The notes under the pieces were generated by a model. The model saw nothing but the letters and a program-made list of their open reading frames with translations, made no database searches and had not been told where the DNA came from. Shown here one piece after another: positions 19,170 through 27,739 of a stretch of 64,000 nucleotides of DNA. The stretch's first letter is position 1; the number at the start of each line of letters is the position of its first letter. Location: assembly GCA_964584665.1 (NCBI GenBank), contig CAZPAO010000003.1, positions 71,498-135,497 on the forward strand, given 5' to 3'. The DNA is from DASUBN01 sp964584665. Its GTDB lineage: Bacteria > Pseudomonadota > Gammaproteobacteria > Natronospirales > REEB76. The position numbers and the translations under genes were made by a program.

Positions 19170-20300
19170 TCATTCCCCGCTCCCCGCGGGCAGATCCACC
19201 ACCACCAGGCACAGGCTCTTGGTCACGCGCTGCACGGGCGTCAGCTTGGCGAACGCGGCCGAGGCGGCATGCGGGATGTCCTTGACCAGGGGATAGAGGT
19301 AATAGGAAGACACCGCGAAGTTCACGTTCTGCGGCATCACTCCGGTCGCGTGGTAGAAGGCCTGTACCGCAGCGGTCGAATCGATGACGCCGACCACCCT
19401 TCCCTTCGTATCTACCAGCGGCCCGCCGGAGTTTCCTGGCTGGATGGGCACCGTGATCTGCATCAGGCTGCGTGTGTCGCCGAAACCCGAGAGCGAGCTG
19501 ATAGCGCCGTCCGTGTACTTGGGAGCGATGCCCAGCAGGTCCGGCGTCGGGAAGCCCATGGTGAACACATGGTCCCCCGGCGCCGCAGAGTCGCTCGGCG
19601 CGAGTTCCAGGAATGCGGGCGCACCCAGACTGGAATGCAGGACCGCCAGGTCGTTGTTCGTGTCCACTGCGGCCACCGTGGCCGGGGCATCCTTGTCCGG
19701 CCCGCAATGCAACATGATCTTGTCGCCGCCGGCGATGACATGCCGCGCCGTCACGTAGGTGTTGGGTGAGTTGGTCGCGAACGCCGTGCCGAACGCGGTG
19801 CCCCCGCCCTCGGCAGGCGCGGTAGCTTGCTCAGCCGGCCCAGGCCCTTCGCGCACCATGGACATCCTCGGCTCGATGTCGCTCAGCTGGTTATCGAAGG
19901 CCTTCACCGCGGTATGCATGAGCGTGGCGATCACATCGTGCTTGTCGGGAGCGGACTGGGGCCGGCTGTTGCTGGCCACGGCCCGCAGGATGATGGCCTC
20001 GTTCTGCACCAAGTAGACGGATATCTTCAGCTCGTTGGGGGTGTCTGAGTAGACGAACTGCAGCTGCAGTGCGCGCGGGCCCTCAGCCTTCCCGATGTTG
20101 AAGCCGCGGGATACGAGCAGCTGCTCGAACCACGGCACGTAGTTCTGGAGTTCCTTGGGGACGTCCGCGGGCGGGTTGACTGTCTGCAGGACGATGAAGT
20201 TGCCGTCTTCGTTATAGCTGTCTATATGGTTGGCGCAGCCCGCGGCCACGAAAGCCAGCACCACGGCCAGACCGAGACGCTTGTGACCCTTCCATCCCAT
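19170..20300 (-). CDS. lipoprotein with trypsin-like serine protease domain
   Basis: 376 aa. Lipobox VAAGC with Cys22; the mature N-terminal part (about 23-165) is unrecognised and separated by an Ala/Gly linker from an S1C-like protease domain (about 170-345). His in TARHVIAGG, Asp in NNDLAVL and nucleophile Ser in QPGNSGGPLVD form the triad; the tail lacks a PDZ domain, unlike DegP/DegQ. The enzyme probably acts in the periplasm from a membrane anchor. The N-terminal half looks like a separate small domain that could sense envelope proteins, but this is only inference. It lies alone between convergent and unrelated genes. Confidence 0.85.
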   Translation of the reverse strand: MGWKGHKRLGLAVVLAFVAAGCANHIDSYNEDGNFIVLQTVNPPADVPKELQNYVPWFEQLLVSRGFNIGKAEGPRALQLQFVYSDTPNELKISVYLVQNEAIILRAVASNSRPQSAPDKHDVIATLMHTAVKAFDNQLSDIEPRMSMVREGPGPAEQATAPAEGGGTAFGTAFATNSPNTYVTARHVIAGGDKIMLHCGPDKDAPATVAAVDTNNDLAVLHSSLGAPAFLELAPSDSAAPGDHVFTMGFPTPDLLGIAPKYTDGAISSLSGFGDTRSLMQITVPIQPGNSGGPLVDTKGRVVGVIDSTAAVQAFYHATGVMPQNVNFAVSSYYLYPLVKDIPHAASAAFAKLTPVQRVTKSLCLVVVDLPAGSGE

Positions 20301-20377
20301 GGCTATACCCCTTTTATCCTGCGCCTAAGTATAGACATGCCGTCCGCCAGGGTGAATGCGCCTGCCTCGGTCGGCCG

Positions 20378-21724
20378 CTACTTGCCTATGCAGAAACTCG
20401 CGAAGATCTTCCCCAGCAGGTCGTCGCTGGTGAACTCGCCGGTGATCTCGTTCAGGCAGAGCTGAGCCAGTCGCAGCTCTTCGGCGATCAGCTCGCCGGC
20501 CCGGTGCTCCACGTGCTGGCGCGCTTCCTCGAGATGGCCGCGGGCGCGCTTGAGTGCGTCGAGATGCCGGCGCCGCGCCGTGAAGCCATCCTCCCCCATC
20601 TGCTCGAAACCCGCGATGCGCTTCAGGTGGGCGCGCAACAGCTCCACGCCCTGCCCCGTCTCGGCCGAGAGCCAGAGGCTGGGTGTCCCATCCAACTCGT
20701 CTTCCGCCGGACGCTGGGCCGTGAGGTCTATCTTGTTGTAGATGACCGTGGCCTTGAGCGCGCGCGGCAGCCGCTCCAGGATGTCCCGGTCCTCGGCCGT
20801 CAGCCCCTGGGTGCTGTCCACCACCAGCAGCACCCGGTCCGCCCGCTCCATCTGTTCCCAGGCCCGGCGCACGCCTTCCTGCTCCACCGCGTCACCGCTC
20901 TCCCGCAAGCCCGCGGTGTCGGTCAGCTGCAGCGGCAAGCCATCTATGTCTATGCGTTCCCGCAGCACGTCGCGGGTGGTGCCGGGGATAGCCGTGACGA
21001 TGGCGGCAGCGTGGCCCGCGAGCCGGTTCAGGAGACTGGACTTGCCTGCATTGGGCCGCCCGGCGATCACGACCGTGAGGCCTTCGCGCATGAGGCTGCC
21101 CTGGCGCGCGGCGGCGGCCAGCGCTTCGAAGTCCGCGCGGATGGCGCCGAGCCGGCCGGCGACATCGCCTTCGCTCAGGAAATCCACTTCCTCATCCGGG
21201 AAATCGATGGCAGCTTCGACGTAGGCCCGCAGCACCACCAGCGCTTCCGCCAGGGCTTCGACGCGGGCCGAGAACTCGCCTTGCAGGGAACGCAACGCGG
21301 CACGCGCCGCCTGTTCGGAGCCGCTGTCGATCAAGTCGGCGATGGCTTCCGCCTGGGCCAGGTCCAGTTTGTCGTTGAGGAAAGCGCGTTCCGAGAACTC
21401 GCCCGGCCGGGCGAGGCGCGCGCCCAGCTCCAGCACCCGCCGCAGCACCATGTCCAGCACCACCGTGCCGCCGTGGCCGTGCAGTTCCAGCACGTCCTCG
21501 CCGGTGAAGGAATCCGGCCCCGCGAAGAAGAGCACCAGTCCGGAATCCAGGACGTCTCCGTCTTCATCCCGGAAACTCCGCAACTGCACCCGCCGATGCT
21601 TGGGCGCGTGGCCCGTGAGTTCCCGGGCGATGGCCGCGGCTTCGGGCCCCGAGACCCGCACGATGCCGATGCCGCCCCTACCTGGCGGCGTCGCGATCGC
21701 GGCGATGGTCTCAGTCAGGTTCAT
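20378..21724 (-). CDS. mnmE: tRNA modification GTPase MnmE
   Basis: 448 aa GTPase partner of MnmG in wobble-uridine modification. N-terminal tetrahydrofolate-binding domain (MNLTETIAAIATPPGRGGIGIVRVSG), helical domain, inserted G domain with P-loop GRPNAGKSSLLN near 217-228, GTTRD (switch), DTAGLRES and NKID, and the invariant C-terminal CIGK that carries the catalytic cysteine. Length is standard. Normally the gene directly follows yidC; here the hydrolase-OsmC and GNAT genes intervene. It is divergent from the hydrolase-OsmC gene with a 60-bp gap. Confidence 0.98.
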   Translation of the reverse strand: MNLTETIAAIATPPGRGGIGIVRVSGPEAAAIARELTGHAPKHRRVQLRSFRDEDGDVLDSGLVLFFAGPDSFTGEDVLELHGHGGTVVLDMVLRRVLELGARLARPGEFSERAFLNDKLDLAQAEAIADLIDSGSEQAARAALRSLQGEFSARVEALAEALVVLRAYVEAAIDFPDEEVDFLSEGDVAGRLGAIRADFEALAAAARQGSLMREGLTVVIAGRPNAGKSSLLNRLAGHAAAIVTAIPGTTRDVLRERIDIDGLPLQLTDTAGLRESGDAVEQEGVRRAWEQMERADRVLLVVDSTQGLTAEDRDILERLPRALKATVIYNKIDLTAQRPAEDELDGTPSLWLSAETGQGVELLRAHLKRIAGFEQMGEDGFTARRRHLDALKRARGHLEEARQHVEHRAGELIAEELRLAQLCLNEITGEFTSDDLLGKIFASFCIGK

Positions 21725-21784
21725 TTGTGAAATAAACGCTTCAGGAACACACTCTTCCCATCATACCGTCACCGAGTGCGCCCC

Positions 21785-23011
21785 ATGCCTGGTATGCCCC
21801 TGCGCTTCCCCAATGCCGACGGCCGCATGCTGGCCGGACGGCTGGACCTGCCCGCCAACGGCCGACCCCGTGCCTACGCCCTCTACGCCCACTGCTTCAC
21901 CTGCGGCAAGGACGTGCGCGCCGCCGTGAACATCAGCCGGGCCCTCGCCAGGGAAGGCATCGCCTGCCTGCGCTTCGACTTCACGGGCCTGGGCGAGAGC
22001 GAGGGGGACTTCAGCGAGACCACCTTCAGCGGCAACGTGGCGGACCTGAAAGCCGCGGCCAGGTTCCTGGCCGAGAAGTACGAGGCGCCCAAGATCCTGG
22101 TGGGGCATTCGCTGGGCGGCGCCGCGGTGCTGGCGGCGGCGGCGGACATCCCGAGTTCCGTGGCGGTGGCCACCATCGGCGCCCCGGCCAACCCGGAGCA
22201 CGTGGCGGCCCTCCTGGGTGACGCGCGCAAGACCATAGAAGAAGACGGCGAGGCGGACGTGGTCCTGGTGGGCCGCAAGTTCCACTTCAAGCAGGCCTTC
22301 CTCGACGATCTGGGCCAACATCCCTGGCGCACCAGCCTACGCAACCTGCGCAAGGCCCTGCTGGTGTTCCACTCCCCTGCCGACAAGACCGTGGACATCT
22401 CCAATGCCGCTGAGATCTTCGGCGCCGCGCTGCACCCGAAGAGCTTCATCAGCCTGAACGAGGCGGACCATCTGCTCACCCGCGAGACGGATTCCGAGTA
22501 CGTGGGGCTGATCCTCGGCGCCTGGGCCAGCAAGTACCTGGGGGAACTCGGCATGCAGCCGCTCTCGAGCCCCGCGAACGGCGGCGAGACGGTGGTGCGC
22601 ATGGGAGAGGAGCATTACCGCTGCGACGTGTTCGTGGGCCCTCACCATCTCGTCTCCGACGAGCCGCGGGACGCGGGCGGCACCGATGCGGGGCCGGATC
22701 CTTACGGGCTCCTGACCGCGGCGCTGGGTGCCTGCACCGCCATCACCCTGCGCATCTATGCCGACCGCAAGGGCCTGCCCCTGAAGGGCATCACAGTGAA
22801 CCTCAGCCACGACAAGGCCTACGCCCAGGATGCGAGCGCCTGCGCGGAGACGGGCAAGGAAGTGAAGATGGACGTCTTCACGCGCGAACTGCGGCTCGAG
22901 GGGGACTTGAGCGAGGTGCAGAAGCTGAAGCTATTGGAGATCGCCAACAAATGCCCGGTGCATAACACCCTCGGACACATCTCCAAGATCGATACCCGGT
23001 TAAAAAGCTGA
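21785..23011 (+). CDS. bifunctional alpha/beta hydrolase-OsmC family protein
   Basis: 408 aa fusion. Residues 1-255 are an alpha/beta hydrolase with nucleophile Ser in VGHSLGGAA and late Asp/His (HSPADKTVDIS, NEADHLL). Residues about 270-408 are an OsmC-type peroxiredoxin-like domain with the two thiol positions in GACTAITLR and NKCPVHNTL. The combination is known as a recurrent fusion; the OsmC part reduces organic hydroperoxides in characterised relatives. ATG at 21785 is preferred because the conserved N-terminus begins MPLRFPNADGRMLAGRLDLP; a GTG nine bases upstream is in frame. It sits between mnmE (divergent) and GNAT (convergent). Confidence 0.88.
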   Translation: MPGMPLRFPNADGRMLAGRLDLPANGRPRAYALYAHCFTCGKDVRAAVNISRALAREGIACLRFDFTGLGESEGDFSETTFSGNVADLKAAARFLAEKYEAPKILVGHSLGGAAVLAAAADIPSSVAVATIGAPANPEHVAALLGDARKTIEEDGEADVVLVGRKFHFKQAFLDDLGQHPWRTSLRNLRKALLVFHSPADKTVDISNAAEIFGAALHPKSFISLNEADHLLTRETDSEYVGLILGAWASKYLGELGMQPLSSPANGGETVVRMGEEHYRCDVFVGPHHLVSDEPRDAGGTDAGPDPYGLLTAALGACTAITLRIYADRKGLPLKGITVNLSHDKAYAQDASACAETGKEVKMDVFTRELRLEGDLSEVQKLKLLEIANKCPVHNTLGHISKIDTRLKS

Positions 23012-23045
23012 GCATTGCCCTATCGCGCGCAGCAGCTTTTAGCGA

Positions 23046-23507
23046 TCAAGACTTCAGAGACCACTGCATCTCGTTGGTGCTGATGAAGCCCAGCTTCGCG
23101 TAGAGCGGCTTGCCCATCTCGGTGGCATGCAGGATGGTGAGACTGAGCTTGCGGTCGCGCGCTTCCTGCATCGCGAGCTGCGTCAGTCGCTTGGCGATGC
23201 CCTGGCCGCGGTGCGTGGGCTCGGTGTAGACATTCAGTATGTAGCCGCGCTGGGCTTCGAGATGCAGGGGATGCGGCGGCCAGTCAAGCACCATCATGCC
23301 GAGCCCGGAGACCACCTGGCCCCCCTCCTCCGCGAACCAGCCGAAGTAGTGGCCGGACTCGAGCCGGGGGCGCACCCACGCGAGGAAAGCATCGCTCATG
23401 GCGCGCAAGCTCGCATCGTCCGGTTTGCCCGCATCCACGAACATGCGGAGGCGGTGCTCGGTGATGCGCGCGGCATCAGCCGGGGTGACGGGACGGATGC
23501 TGATCAT
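23046..23507 (-). CDS. GNAT-family N-acetyltransferase
   Basis: 153 aa. Typical GNAT order: N-terminal IRPVTPADAARITEHR, central beta-bulge strands, and the acetyl-CoA pyrophosphate loop TEPTHRGQGIAKRLTQLAMQEA (RGQGIA is the Q/RxxGxG/A motif, near residues 100-105). The C-terminal ILHATEMGKPLYAKLGFISTNEM is the usual end. The substrate (amine, antibiotic or protein) is unknown. It follows yidC by 15 bp on the same strand and is probably co-transcribed with the rpmH-yidC operon, where mnmE would normally be found. Confidence 0.87.
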   Translation of the reverse strand: MISIRPVTPADAARITEHRLRMFVDAGKPDDASLRAMSDAFLAWVRPRLESGHYFGWFAEEGGQVVSGLGMMVLDWPPHPLHLEAQRGYILNVYTEPTHRGQGIAKRLTQLAMQEARDRKLSLTILHATEMGKPLYAKLGFISTNEMQWSLKS

Positions 23508-23522
23508 GGCGCCTCCGCCCGG

Positions 23523-25193
23523 TTAGCTCTTCTTCGACTCTCTCTCGATGAGCTTGTTGATGTAGCGCTGCTGGGCGATGGTGACGATGGAGTTCGCCAG
23601 GTAGTACAGCACCAGGCCCGATGGCAGCACCGCGTACAGGAACACGAGCGCCAGCGGCATGATCTTCATCATCTGCGCCTGCACCTTGTCGGCGGGCTGC
23701 GGCTGCAGATGCGTCTGGATGAACATGGCCACGCCGTAGACCACCGGCAGCACGTAGAACGGATCCGGCGCCGAGAGGTCGTGGATCCACAGCATCCAGG
23801 GCGCGTGGCGCAGCTCGATGCTGTCCGTGAGCACGTAGTACAGGGCGAAGAAGATCGGGATCTGGATCACGATCGGCAGGCAGCCGGTCGCGGGGTTGAT
23901 CTTCTCCTTCTTATACAGCTCCATCATCGCCTGGCTGAGCTTGGTGCGGTCGTCCTTGTAGCGGTCCTGCAGCGCCTTGATGCGCGGCTGGGCCTGGCGC
24001 ATCTTCGCCATCGAGCGCCCGCTGATCTCGTTCAGCTTGTAGGTGACGGCCTTGATCAGCAGGGTCAGCAGCAGGATGGACCAGCCCCAGTTGCCGACGA
24101 ACTTCTCGATGTGCTCCAGCAACCAGAACAGCGGCTCCGCCAGGATGGTGAGCTTGCCGTAGTCCACAGTGAGTTCGAGCTGCGGCGCCACGGCCGCGAG
24201 CTTGGTCTGTAGTTTGGGGCCGACGTAGAGCGTGGAAGCGAAATCGGCGCTAGCGCCGGGGGCCACGGTCTGCTGTGCGCTGACGCTGCCGGTGACGTAT
24301 TGGCTCTCGCCGGCGGGCTTGCTGTAATAGAGGTTCTTCTGTTTACCGCCCGGGATGATGGCCGCCAGGAAGTAGTGCTCCACCACGGCCACCCAGCCGC
24401 CGTCCTCGGTGACGGACACGGGTTGCTCGGTGACCTTGGGGAAATCCAGCTGCTGGTAACCGTCGGTGCCGCGCATCGCGAAGCGCTGGTACTCGTAGCG
24501 GCCGGCACCGCTGAACAGCCCGTTGTGGGGCGGCGTGTAATGGCTGCGCCACTGCAGCCAGGCGCTGCCGGTCCAGGGCGCCTTGGCGTCGTTCTTCACG
24601 TTGTAGTCCACGGCGATCTGATAGCTGCCGCGGCTGAGCGCGTAGGTCTTCACCACCGTGAGGCCGTGGCCGTCGCTCCAGCTGAGCGCCACCTTGAGGT
24701 CCTGGGCGCCTTCGGCGAGCAGGTATTCGGACTGGGGCGCGGTGTAGATGGCATCGGCACCGGGCCCTGCGCCCTGGTCCGCCTGCAAGCCACCCTGCAA
24801 CACCATCAGCGTCCCGGCGCCGTCGTCCAGCAGCTTCACGTGCTGGCCCGGATCCTTCAGTGTCTCGGGATACTGGATGAGTTCAGCGCGGCGGATGTCA
24901 CCGCCGGCGGTGTCCAGCGTCAGGTCCAGCACGTCGGTGCGCACGTGGATGGGCTGGCCCTTGGGCAGCGTCGCGCCGGCGTTGGGCGCGGCGGGCGCGC
25001 CCGCACTCGGGGCCCCTGCCCCGCTGGTCGCCACGGGCGCCCCGGCGGTGTTGGCAGGCGGTGCGGCGGTGACCGCGGCAGGCACGGCGCCGTCTGCACC
25101 CGGGCGCGGACCGTAGTCCAGCATCCAGGCCTGATAGACCGCGAACACGATGATCGCGAGCGCGGCCAGGAGGAATATGCGGCGGTTATCCAT
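23523..25193 (-). CDS. yidC: membrane protein insertase YidC
   Basis: 556 aa. N-terminal helix (RIFLLAALAIIVFAVYQAWML), an Ala/Pro/Gly-rich linker to about residue 75, a large periplasmic domain to about 340, then the conserved insertase core of five helices beginning near NWGWSILLLTLLIKAVTYKLNEISGRSMAKM and ending with ANSIVTIAQQRYINKLI. YidC inserts inner-membrane proteins alone or with SecYEG. Its start overlaps the yidD stop by 8 bp. The linker is longer and more Ala/Pro-rich than in enterobacteria, otherwise normal. Confidence 0.98.
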   Translation of the reverse strand: MDNRRIFLLAALAIIVFAVYQAWMLDYGPRPGADGAVPAAVTAAPPANTAGAPVATSGAGAPSAGAPAAPNAGATLPKGQPIHVRTDVLDLTLDTAGGDIRRAELIQYPETLKDPGQHVKLLDDGAGTLMVLQGGLQADQGAGPGADAIYTAPQSEYLLAEGAQDLKVALSWSDGHGLTVVKTYALSRGSYQIAVDYNVKNDAKAPWTGSAWLQWRSHYTPPHNGLFSGAGRYEYQRFAMRGTDGYQQLDFPKVTEQPVSVTEDGGWVAVVEHYFLAAIIPGGKQKNLYYSKPAGESQYVTGSVSAQQTVAPGASADFASTLYVGPKLQTKLAAVAPQLELTVDYGKLTILAEPLFWLLEHIEKFVGNWGWSILLLTLLIKAVTYKLNEISGRSMAKMRQAQPRIKALQDRYKDDRTKLSQAMMELYKKEKINPATGCLPIVIQIPIFFALYYVLTDSIELRHAPWMLWIHDLSAPDPFYVLPVVYGVAMFIQTHLQPQPADKVQAQMMKIMPLALVFLYAVLPSGLVLYYLANSIVTIAQQRYINKLIERESKKS

Positions 25194-25419
25194 GACGATG
25201 CTCCGCGAGCTGCGGCACCGGATCGTGCCCGCCGGGATGGAAGGGGTGGCAGCGGCCGAGGCGCCGCGCCGCGAGCCAGCCGCCCTTCAGGGCGCCGTGC
25301 TCACGGATGGCTTCGATCGCATATAAGGAACATGAAGGCTCGAAGCGGCAACGGGTGCCGAGCAGCGGGCTCAGGGTGTAGCGATAGAGCTGGATGAAGA
25401 GGATCAGGAGTCTTTGCAT
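25186..25419 (-). CDS. yidD: membrane protein insertion efficiency factor YidD
   Basis: 77 aa. Amphipathic N-terminal helix (MQRLLILFIQLYRYTLSPLLG) followed by the family signature CRFEPSCSLYAIEAI and the RCHPFHPGGHDPVP motif. YidD assists YidC-dependent insertion at the inner membrane. The start ATG lies 16 bp inside the end of rnpA and the stop lies 8 bp inside yidC, the usual overlapping arrangement. The short C-terminal His/Arg tail is ordinary. The Leu-Tyr in the signature is encoded TTA-TAT, rare codons here. Confidence 0.95.
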   Translation of the reverse strand: MQRLLILFIQLYRYTLSPLLGTRCRFEPSCSLYAIEAIREHGALKGGWLAARRLGRCHPFHPGGHDPVPQLAEHRHG

Positions 25420-25763
25420 CGCTTGATCACTTCCTGCCAATGCCGGTCGAGGCTCGCGCGCAGATCGGCGGCTTCGCGCTGGCGTGCCGCGCCGCGCGCC
25501 TGCACCACGATGTCCACCGCCGGCAAGAGCCCCCGGTTGAGGCGGAAGCTCTCGCGCACCGCGCGCTTGATGCGGGTGCGTCCGGCGGCGCTGGCCACGG
25601 CCTTCTTCGCTACCGAGATCCCGAGCCGGGCTTCCGCTCCGCCGTTGCCGCAAACGAGCACCACAAAGCACGCATCGCTGCTTCTCGTGCCGTCGCGGAA
25701 CACATGGTTGAATTCCGAAGGCAGGCGCAGGCGCGCCGTGCGCGGGAAGGATGCGGGACGCAT
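25404..25763 (-). CDS. rnpA: ribonuclease P protein component
   Basis: 119 aa basic protein that binds the RNase P RNA and aids 5' maturation of tRNAs. It matches the family through FPRTARLRLPSEFNHVF at the N-terminus, RLGISVAKKAV and the RNA-contacting helix TRIKRAVRESFRLN. The usual RNR box reads R-T-R here, a mild variant. The ATG at 25763 was chosen because the conserved FPR/RL start follows within six residues; the open frame upstream is rpmH in another frame. It starts 20 bp after the rpmH stop and overlaps yidD. Confidence 0.95.
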   Translation of the reverse strand: MRPASFPRTARLRLPSEFNHVFRDGTRSSDACFVVLVCGNGGAEARLGISVAKKAVASAAGRTRIKRAVRESFRLNRGLLPAVDIVVQARGAARQREAADLRASLDRHWQEVIKRCKDS

Positions 25764-25783
25764 GGTCGTCCCAGCCAAACGTG

Positions 25784-25921
25784 TTACGTGGGCGTGAGGC
25801 GCTTGCGGCCTTTGGCACGCCGCGCGTTCACCACCTGGCGGCCGCGCTTGGTGGCCATGCGCGCGCGGAACCCGTGGGTACGGGCACGGCGGACTTTGCT
25901 CGGCTGATAAGTTCTTTTCAT
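25784..25921 (-). CDS. rpmH: 50S ribosomal protein bL34
   Basis: 45 aa, too short for many gene finders but unmistakable: MKRTYQPSKVRRARTHGF, then RMATKRGRQVVNARRAKGRK and the tail RLTPT. bL34 is a tiny basic protein of the large ribosomal subunit that binds 23S rRNA. It is the first gene of the rpmH-rnpA-yidD-yidC operon, reading away from the origin. A consensus-like promoter at 25984..26013 on the minus strand precedes it. Confidence 0.98.
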   Translation of the reverse strand: MKRTYQPSKVRRARTHGFRARMATKRGRQVVNARRAKGRKRLTPT

Positions 25922-25983
25922 GACACGGGTCCAATATACAAATGTGTACTGCCCGGACCGCACGGCCCAGGCAAAGGGGCGTT

Positions 25984-26013
25984 ATTAGACGTGTTCCGGT
26001 GCATCTCTGTCAA
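25984..26013 (-). promoter_or_regulatory. sigma-70 promoter for rpmH operon
   Basis: On the minus strand, -35 TTGACA (26013-26008) and -10 TCTAAT (25989-25984) are separated by 18 bp, about 60 bp upstream of the rpmH start. The -35 is a perfect match, fitting strong expression of a ribosomal-protein operon. Confidence 0.65.
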
Positions 26014-26054
26014 CTGGCGCGGTTCATGCTTGCGGGGACGTGTCATGCGCAGGG

Positions 26055-26063
26055 TGTGGATAA
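26055..26063 (+). other. DnaA box upstream of dnaA
   Basis: TGTGGATAA, a perfect DnaA box in the 241-bp rpmH-dnaA intergenic region, about 100 bp before the dnaA start. A single perfect box here fits DnaA autoregulation; the denser box cluster is behind dnaA (27492..27739). No other gene-like feature is seen in this intergenic region. Confidence 0.8.
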
Positions 26064-26162
26064 CTCCTGGAGCCCGGTATAGACTGCCTCCCGGTCCTCG
26101 CGCAGCGCGTCTGCGCTGCCAATCCTAAAGACAATAGTTTTCGTTCGGGGGTCTTCGGAGCC

Positions 26163-27491
26163 ATGCCATCGCTTTGGACGCGGTGCGTCAGCCATTTGGA
26201 GCATGAACTCTCCGAACAAGAGCTGAACACCTGGATACGCCCCCTGCACGCCCAGGAGGAAGAAGGCGGCACCCTGCGCCTCTTGGCCCCCAACCGGTTC
26301 GTCATGGACTGGGTCCGGGACCGCTTCCTGCCGCGCATCTCCAACCTGGCCCGGGAACTGGCCGAGGACAAGCAGCGCCGGGTGCTCCTGGAAGTGGGCG
26401 CCACGGCCGAGTCTCAGGCCCCCTCTATCCCCCTCCCCGGGGCGCCGGCGGCCCCCGCCATCCCGACCCCCGGCAGCGGCCTGAACCCCCTCTACACCTT
26501 CGAGGGCTTCGTCGAGGGCAAGTCCAACCAGTTCGCCGTGGCAGCGGCCCACCAGATCGCCGAGAACCCCGGCCGGGCCTATAACCCCCTGTTCATCTAC
26601 GGCGGGGTCGGCCTTGGCAAGACCCACCTGATGCACAGCGTCGGGCACCTGATCCTGAAGCGGAACCCGAAGGCCCGCATCGCCTATGTCCATTCCGAGC
26701 GCTTCGTGAACGACATGGTGCGGGCCCTGCAGCACAACACCATCAACGAGTTCAAGCGCCAGTACCGCTCCGTGGACGCCCTGCTCATCGACGACATCCA
26801 GTTCTTCGTGGGCAAGGAGCGCTCCCAGGAGGAGTTCTTCCACACCTTCAACGCGCTCCTGGAAGGCCAGCAGCAGGTGATCCTCACCTGCGACCGGTAC
26901 CCCAAGGAGGTCGAAGGCCTGGAAGAACGCCTGAAATCCCGCTTCGGCTGGGGTCTCACGGTGCCGGTGGAGCCGCCCGAACTCGAGACCCGGGTGGCCA
27001 TCCTCATGAAGAAAGCCCTGGTGGAAGGGGTCGAACTCCCGAGCGAGGTGGCGTTCTTCGTCGCCCAGCGGGTCAGTTCCAACATCCGCGAGCTGGAAGG
27101 CGCGCTGCGCCGGGTGATCGCCAACGCGCGCTTCACCGGCCGCGCCATCACCATGGAATACGCCAAAGAATGCCTCAGGGACATCCTCGCGGTCCAGGAC
27201 CGGCAGGTTACCCTCGAGAACATCCAGAAGACCGTGGCCGACTATTACCGGGTGCGGGTCAATGAGATGCTGTCCAAGAAGCGCAGCCGCTCCATCGCGC
27301 GCCCACGCCAGGTGGCCATGGCGCTCGCCAAGGAACTGACCAACCACAGCCTGCCGGAGATCGGCGACGCCTTCGGCGGCCGCGACCACACGACGGTGCT
27401 GCACGCCTGCCGCAAGGTGCAGGAACTGAAGGCGGCGGACAGCAAGTTGAGCGAAGATTACGCGGCCTTGTTGCGGACCCTGACGGGCTGA
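26163..27491 (+). CDS. dnaA: chromosomal replication initiator DnaA
   Basis: 442 aa. Domain I (about 1-80: LWTRCVSHLEHELSEQELNTWIRPL) for DnaB contacts, a short Pro/Ala-rich domain II (about 85-107), AAA+ domain III with Walker A GGVGLGKTHLMH and Walker B LLIDDIQFF, and DNA-binding domain IV with the signature FGGRDHTTVLHACRKV near 410-425. DnaA melts the origin after binding DnaA boxes, which are found on both sides of the gene. Domain II is short compared with enterobacteria. The long open frame on the opposite strand (26043..27563) is a composition artefact. Confidence 0.99.
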   Translation: MPSLWTRCVSHLEHELSEQELNTWIRPLHAQEEEGGTLRLLAPNRFVMDWVRDRFLPRISNLARELAEDKQRRVLLEVGATAESQAPSIPLPGAPAAPAIPTPGSGLNPLYTFEGFVEGKSNQFAVAAAHQIAENPGRAYNPLFIYGGVGLGKTHLMHSVGHLILKRNPKARIAYVHSERFVNDMVRALQHNTINEFKRQYRSVDALLIDDIQFFVGKERSQEEFFHTFNALLEGQQQVILTCDRYPKEVEGLEERLKSRFGWGLTVPVEPPELETRVAILMKKALVEGVELPSEVAFFVAQRVSSNIRELEGALRRVIANARFTGRAITMEYAKECLRDILAVQDRQVTLENIQKTVADYYRVRVNEMLSKKRSRSIARPRQVAMALAKELTNHSLPEIGDAFGGRDHTTVLHACRKVQELKAADSKLSEDYAALLRTLTG

Positions 27492-27739
27492 AAAGGCCTG
27501 TTCAGAACCGGGCAGGGCGCCTGTGGATGATTTGTGGGTAAAATCGGAACCCGACTTATCCACATTCGGTCCACAGGCAGAAGCCCTGTGACCGAGAGTC
27601 AGTTAACAAGGGCGTATTGTCAGTAGGTATTTGAAAAATAAGGGTTAAAACCCCTTATCCACAAGGCGGTAGGGTCTTTACTGCTACTACTATTGGTTTA
27701 AGTCTCTCTAAGATCAAATCCAAGAAGACAGGTGGATAA
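27492..27739. other. oriC: probable chromosomal origin (oriC)
   Basis: The dnaA-dnaN gap holds two perfect DnaA boxes TTATCCACA (27556-27564, 27655-27663) and three one-mismatch boxes: TGTGGATGA (27522-27530), TGTGGGTAA (27533-27541) and GGTGGATAA (27731-27739), the last touching the dnaN start. Between the perfect boxes is an AT-rich stretch (27615-27650) suited to be the unwinding element, with a small GGGTT/AACCC dyad. Gene orientation diverges from this point. No coding potential is seen. Confidence 0.85.

Noticed and set aside
26043..27563. 506-codon open frame opposite dnaA
   Set aside because: dnaA on the plus strand is unmistakable, and the antisense product has shadow composition and no start context.
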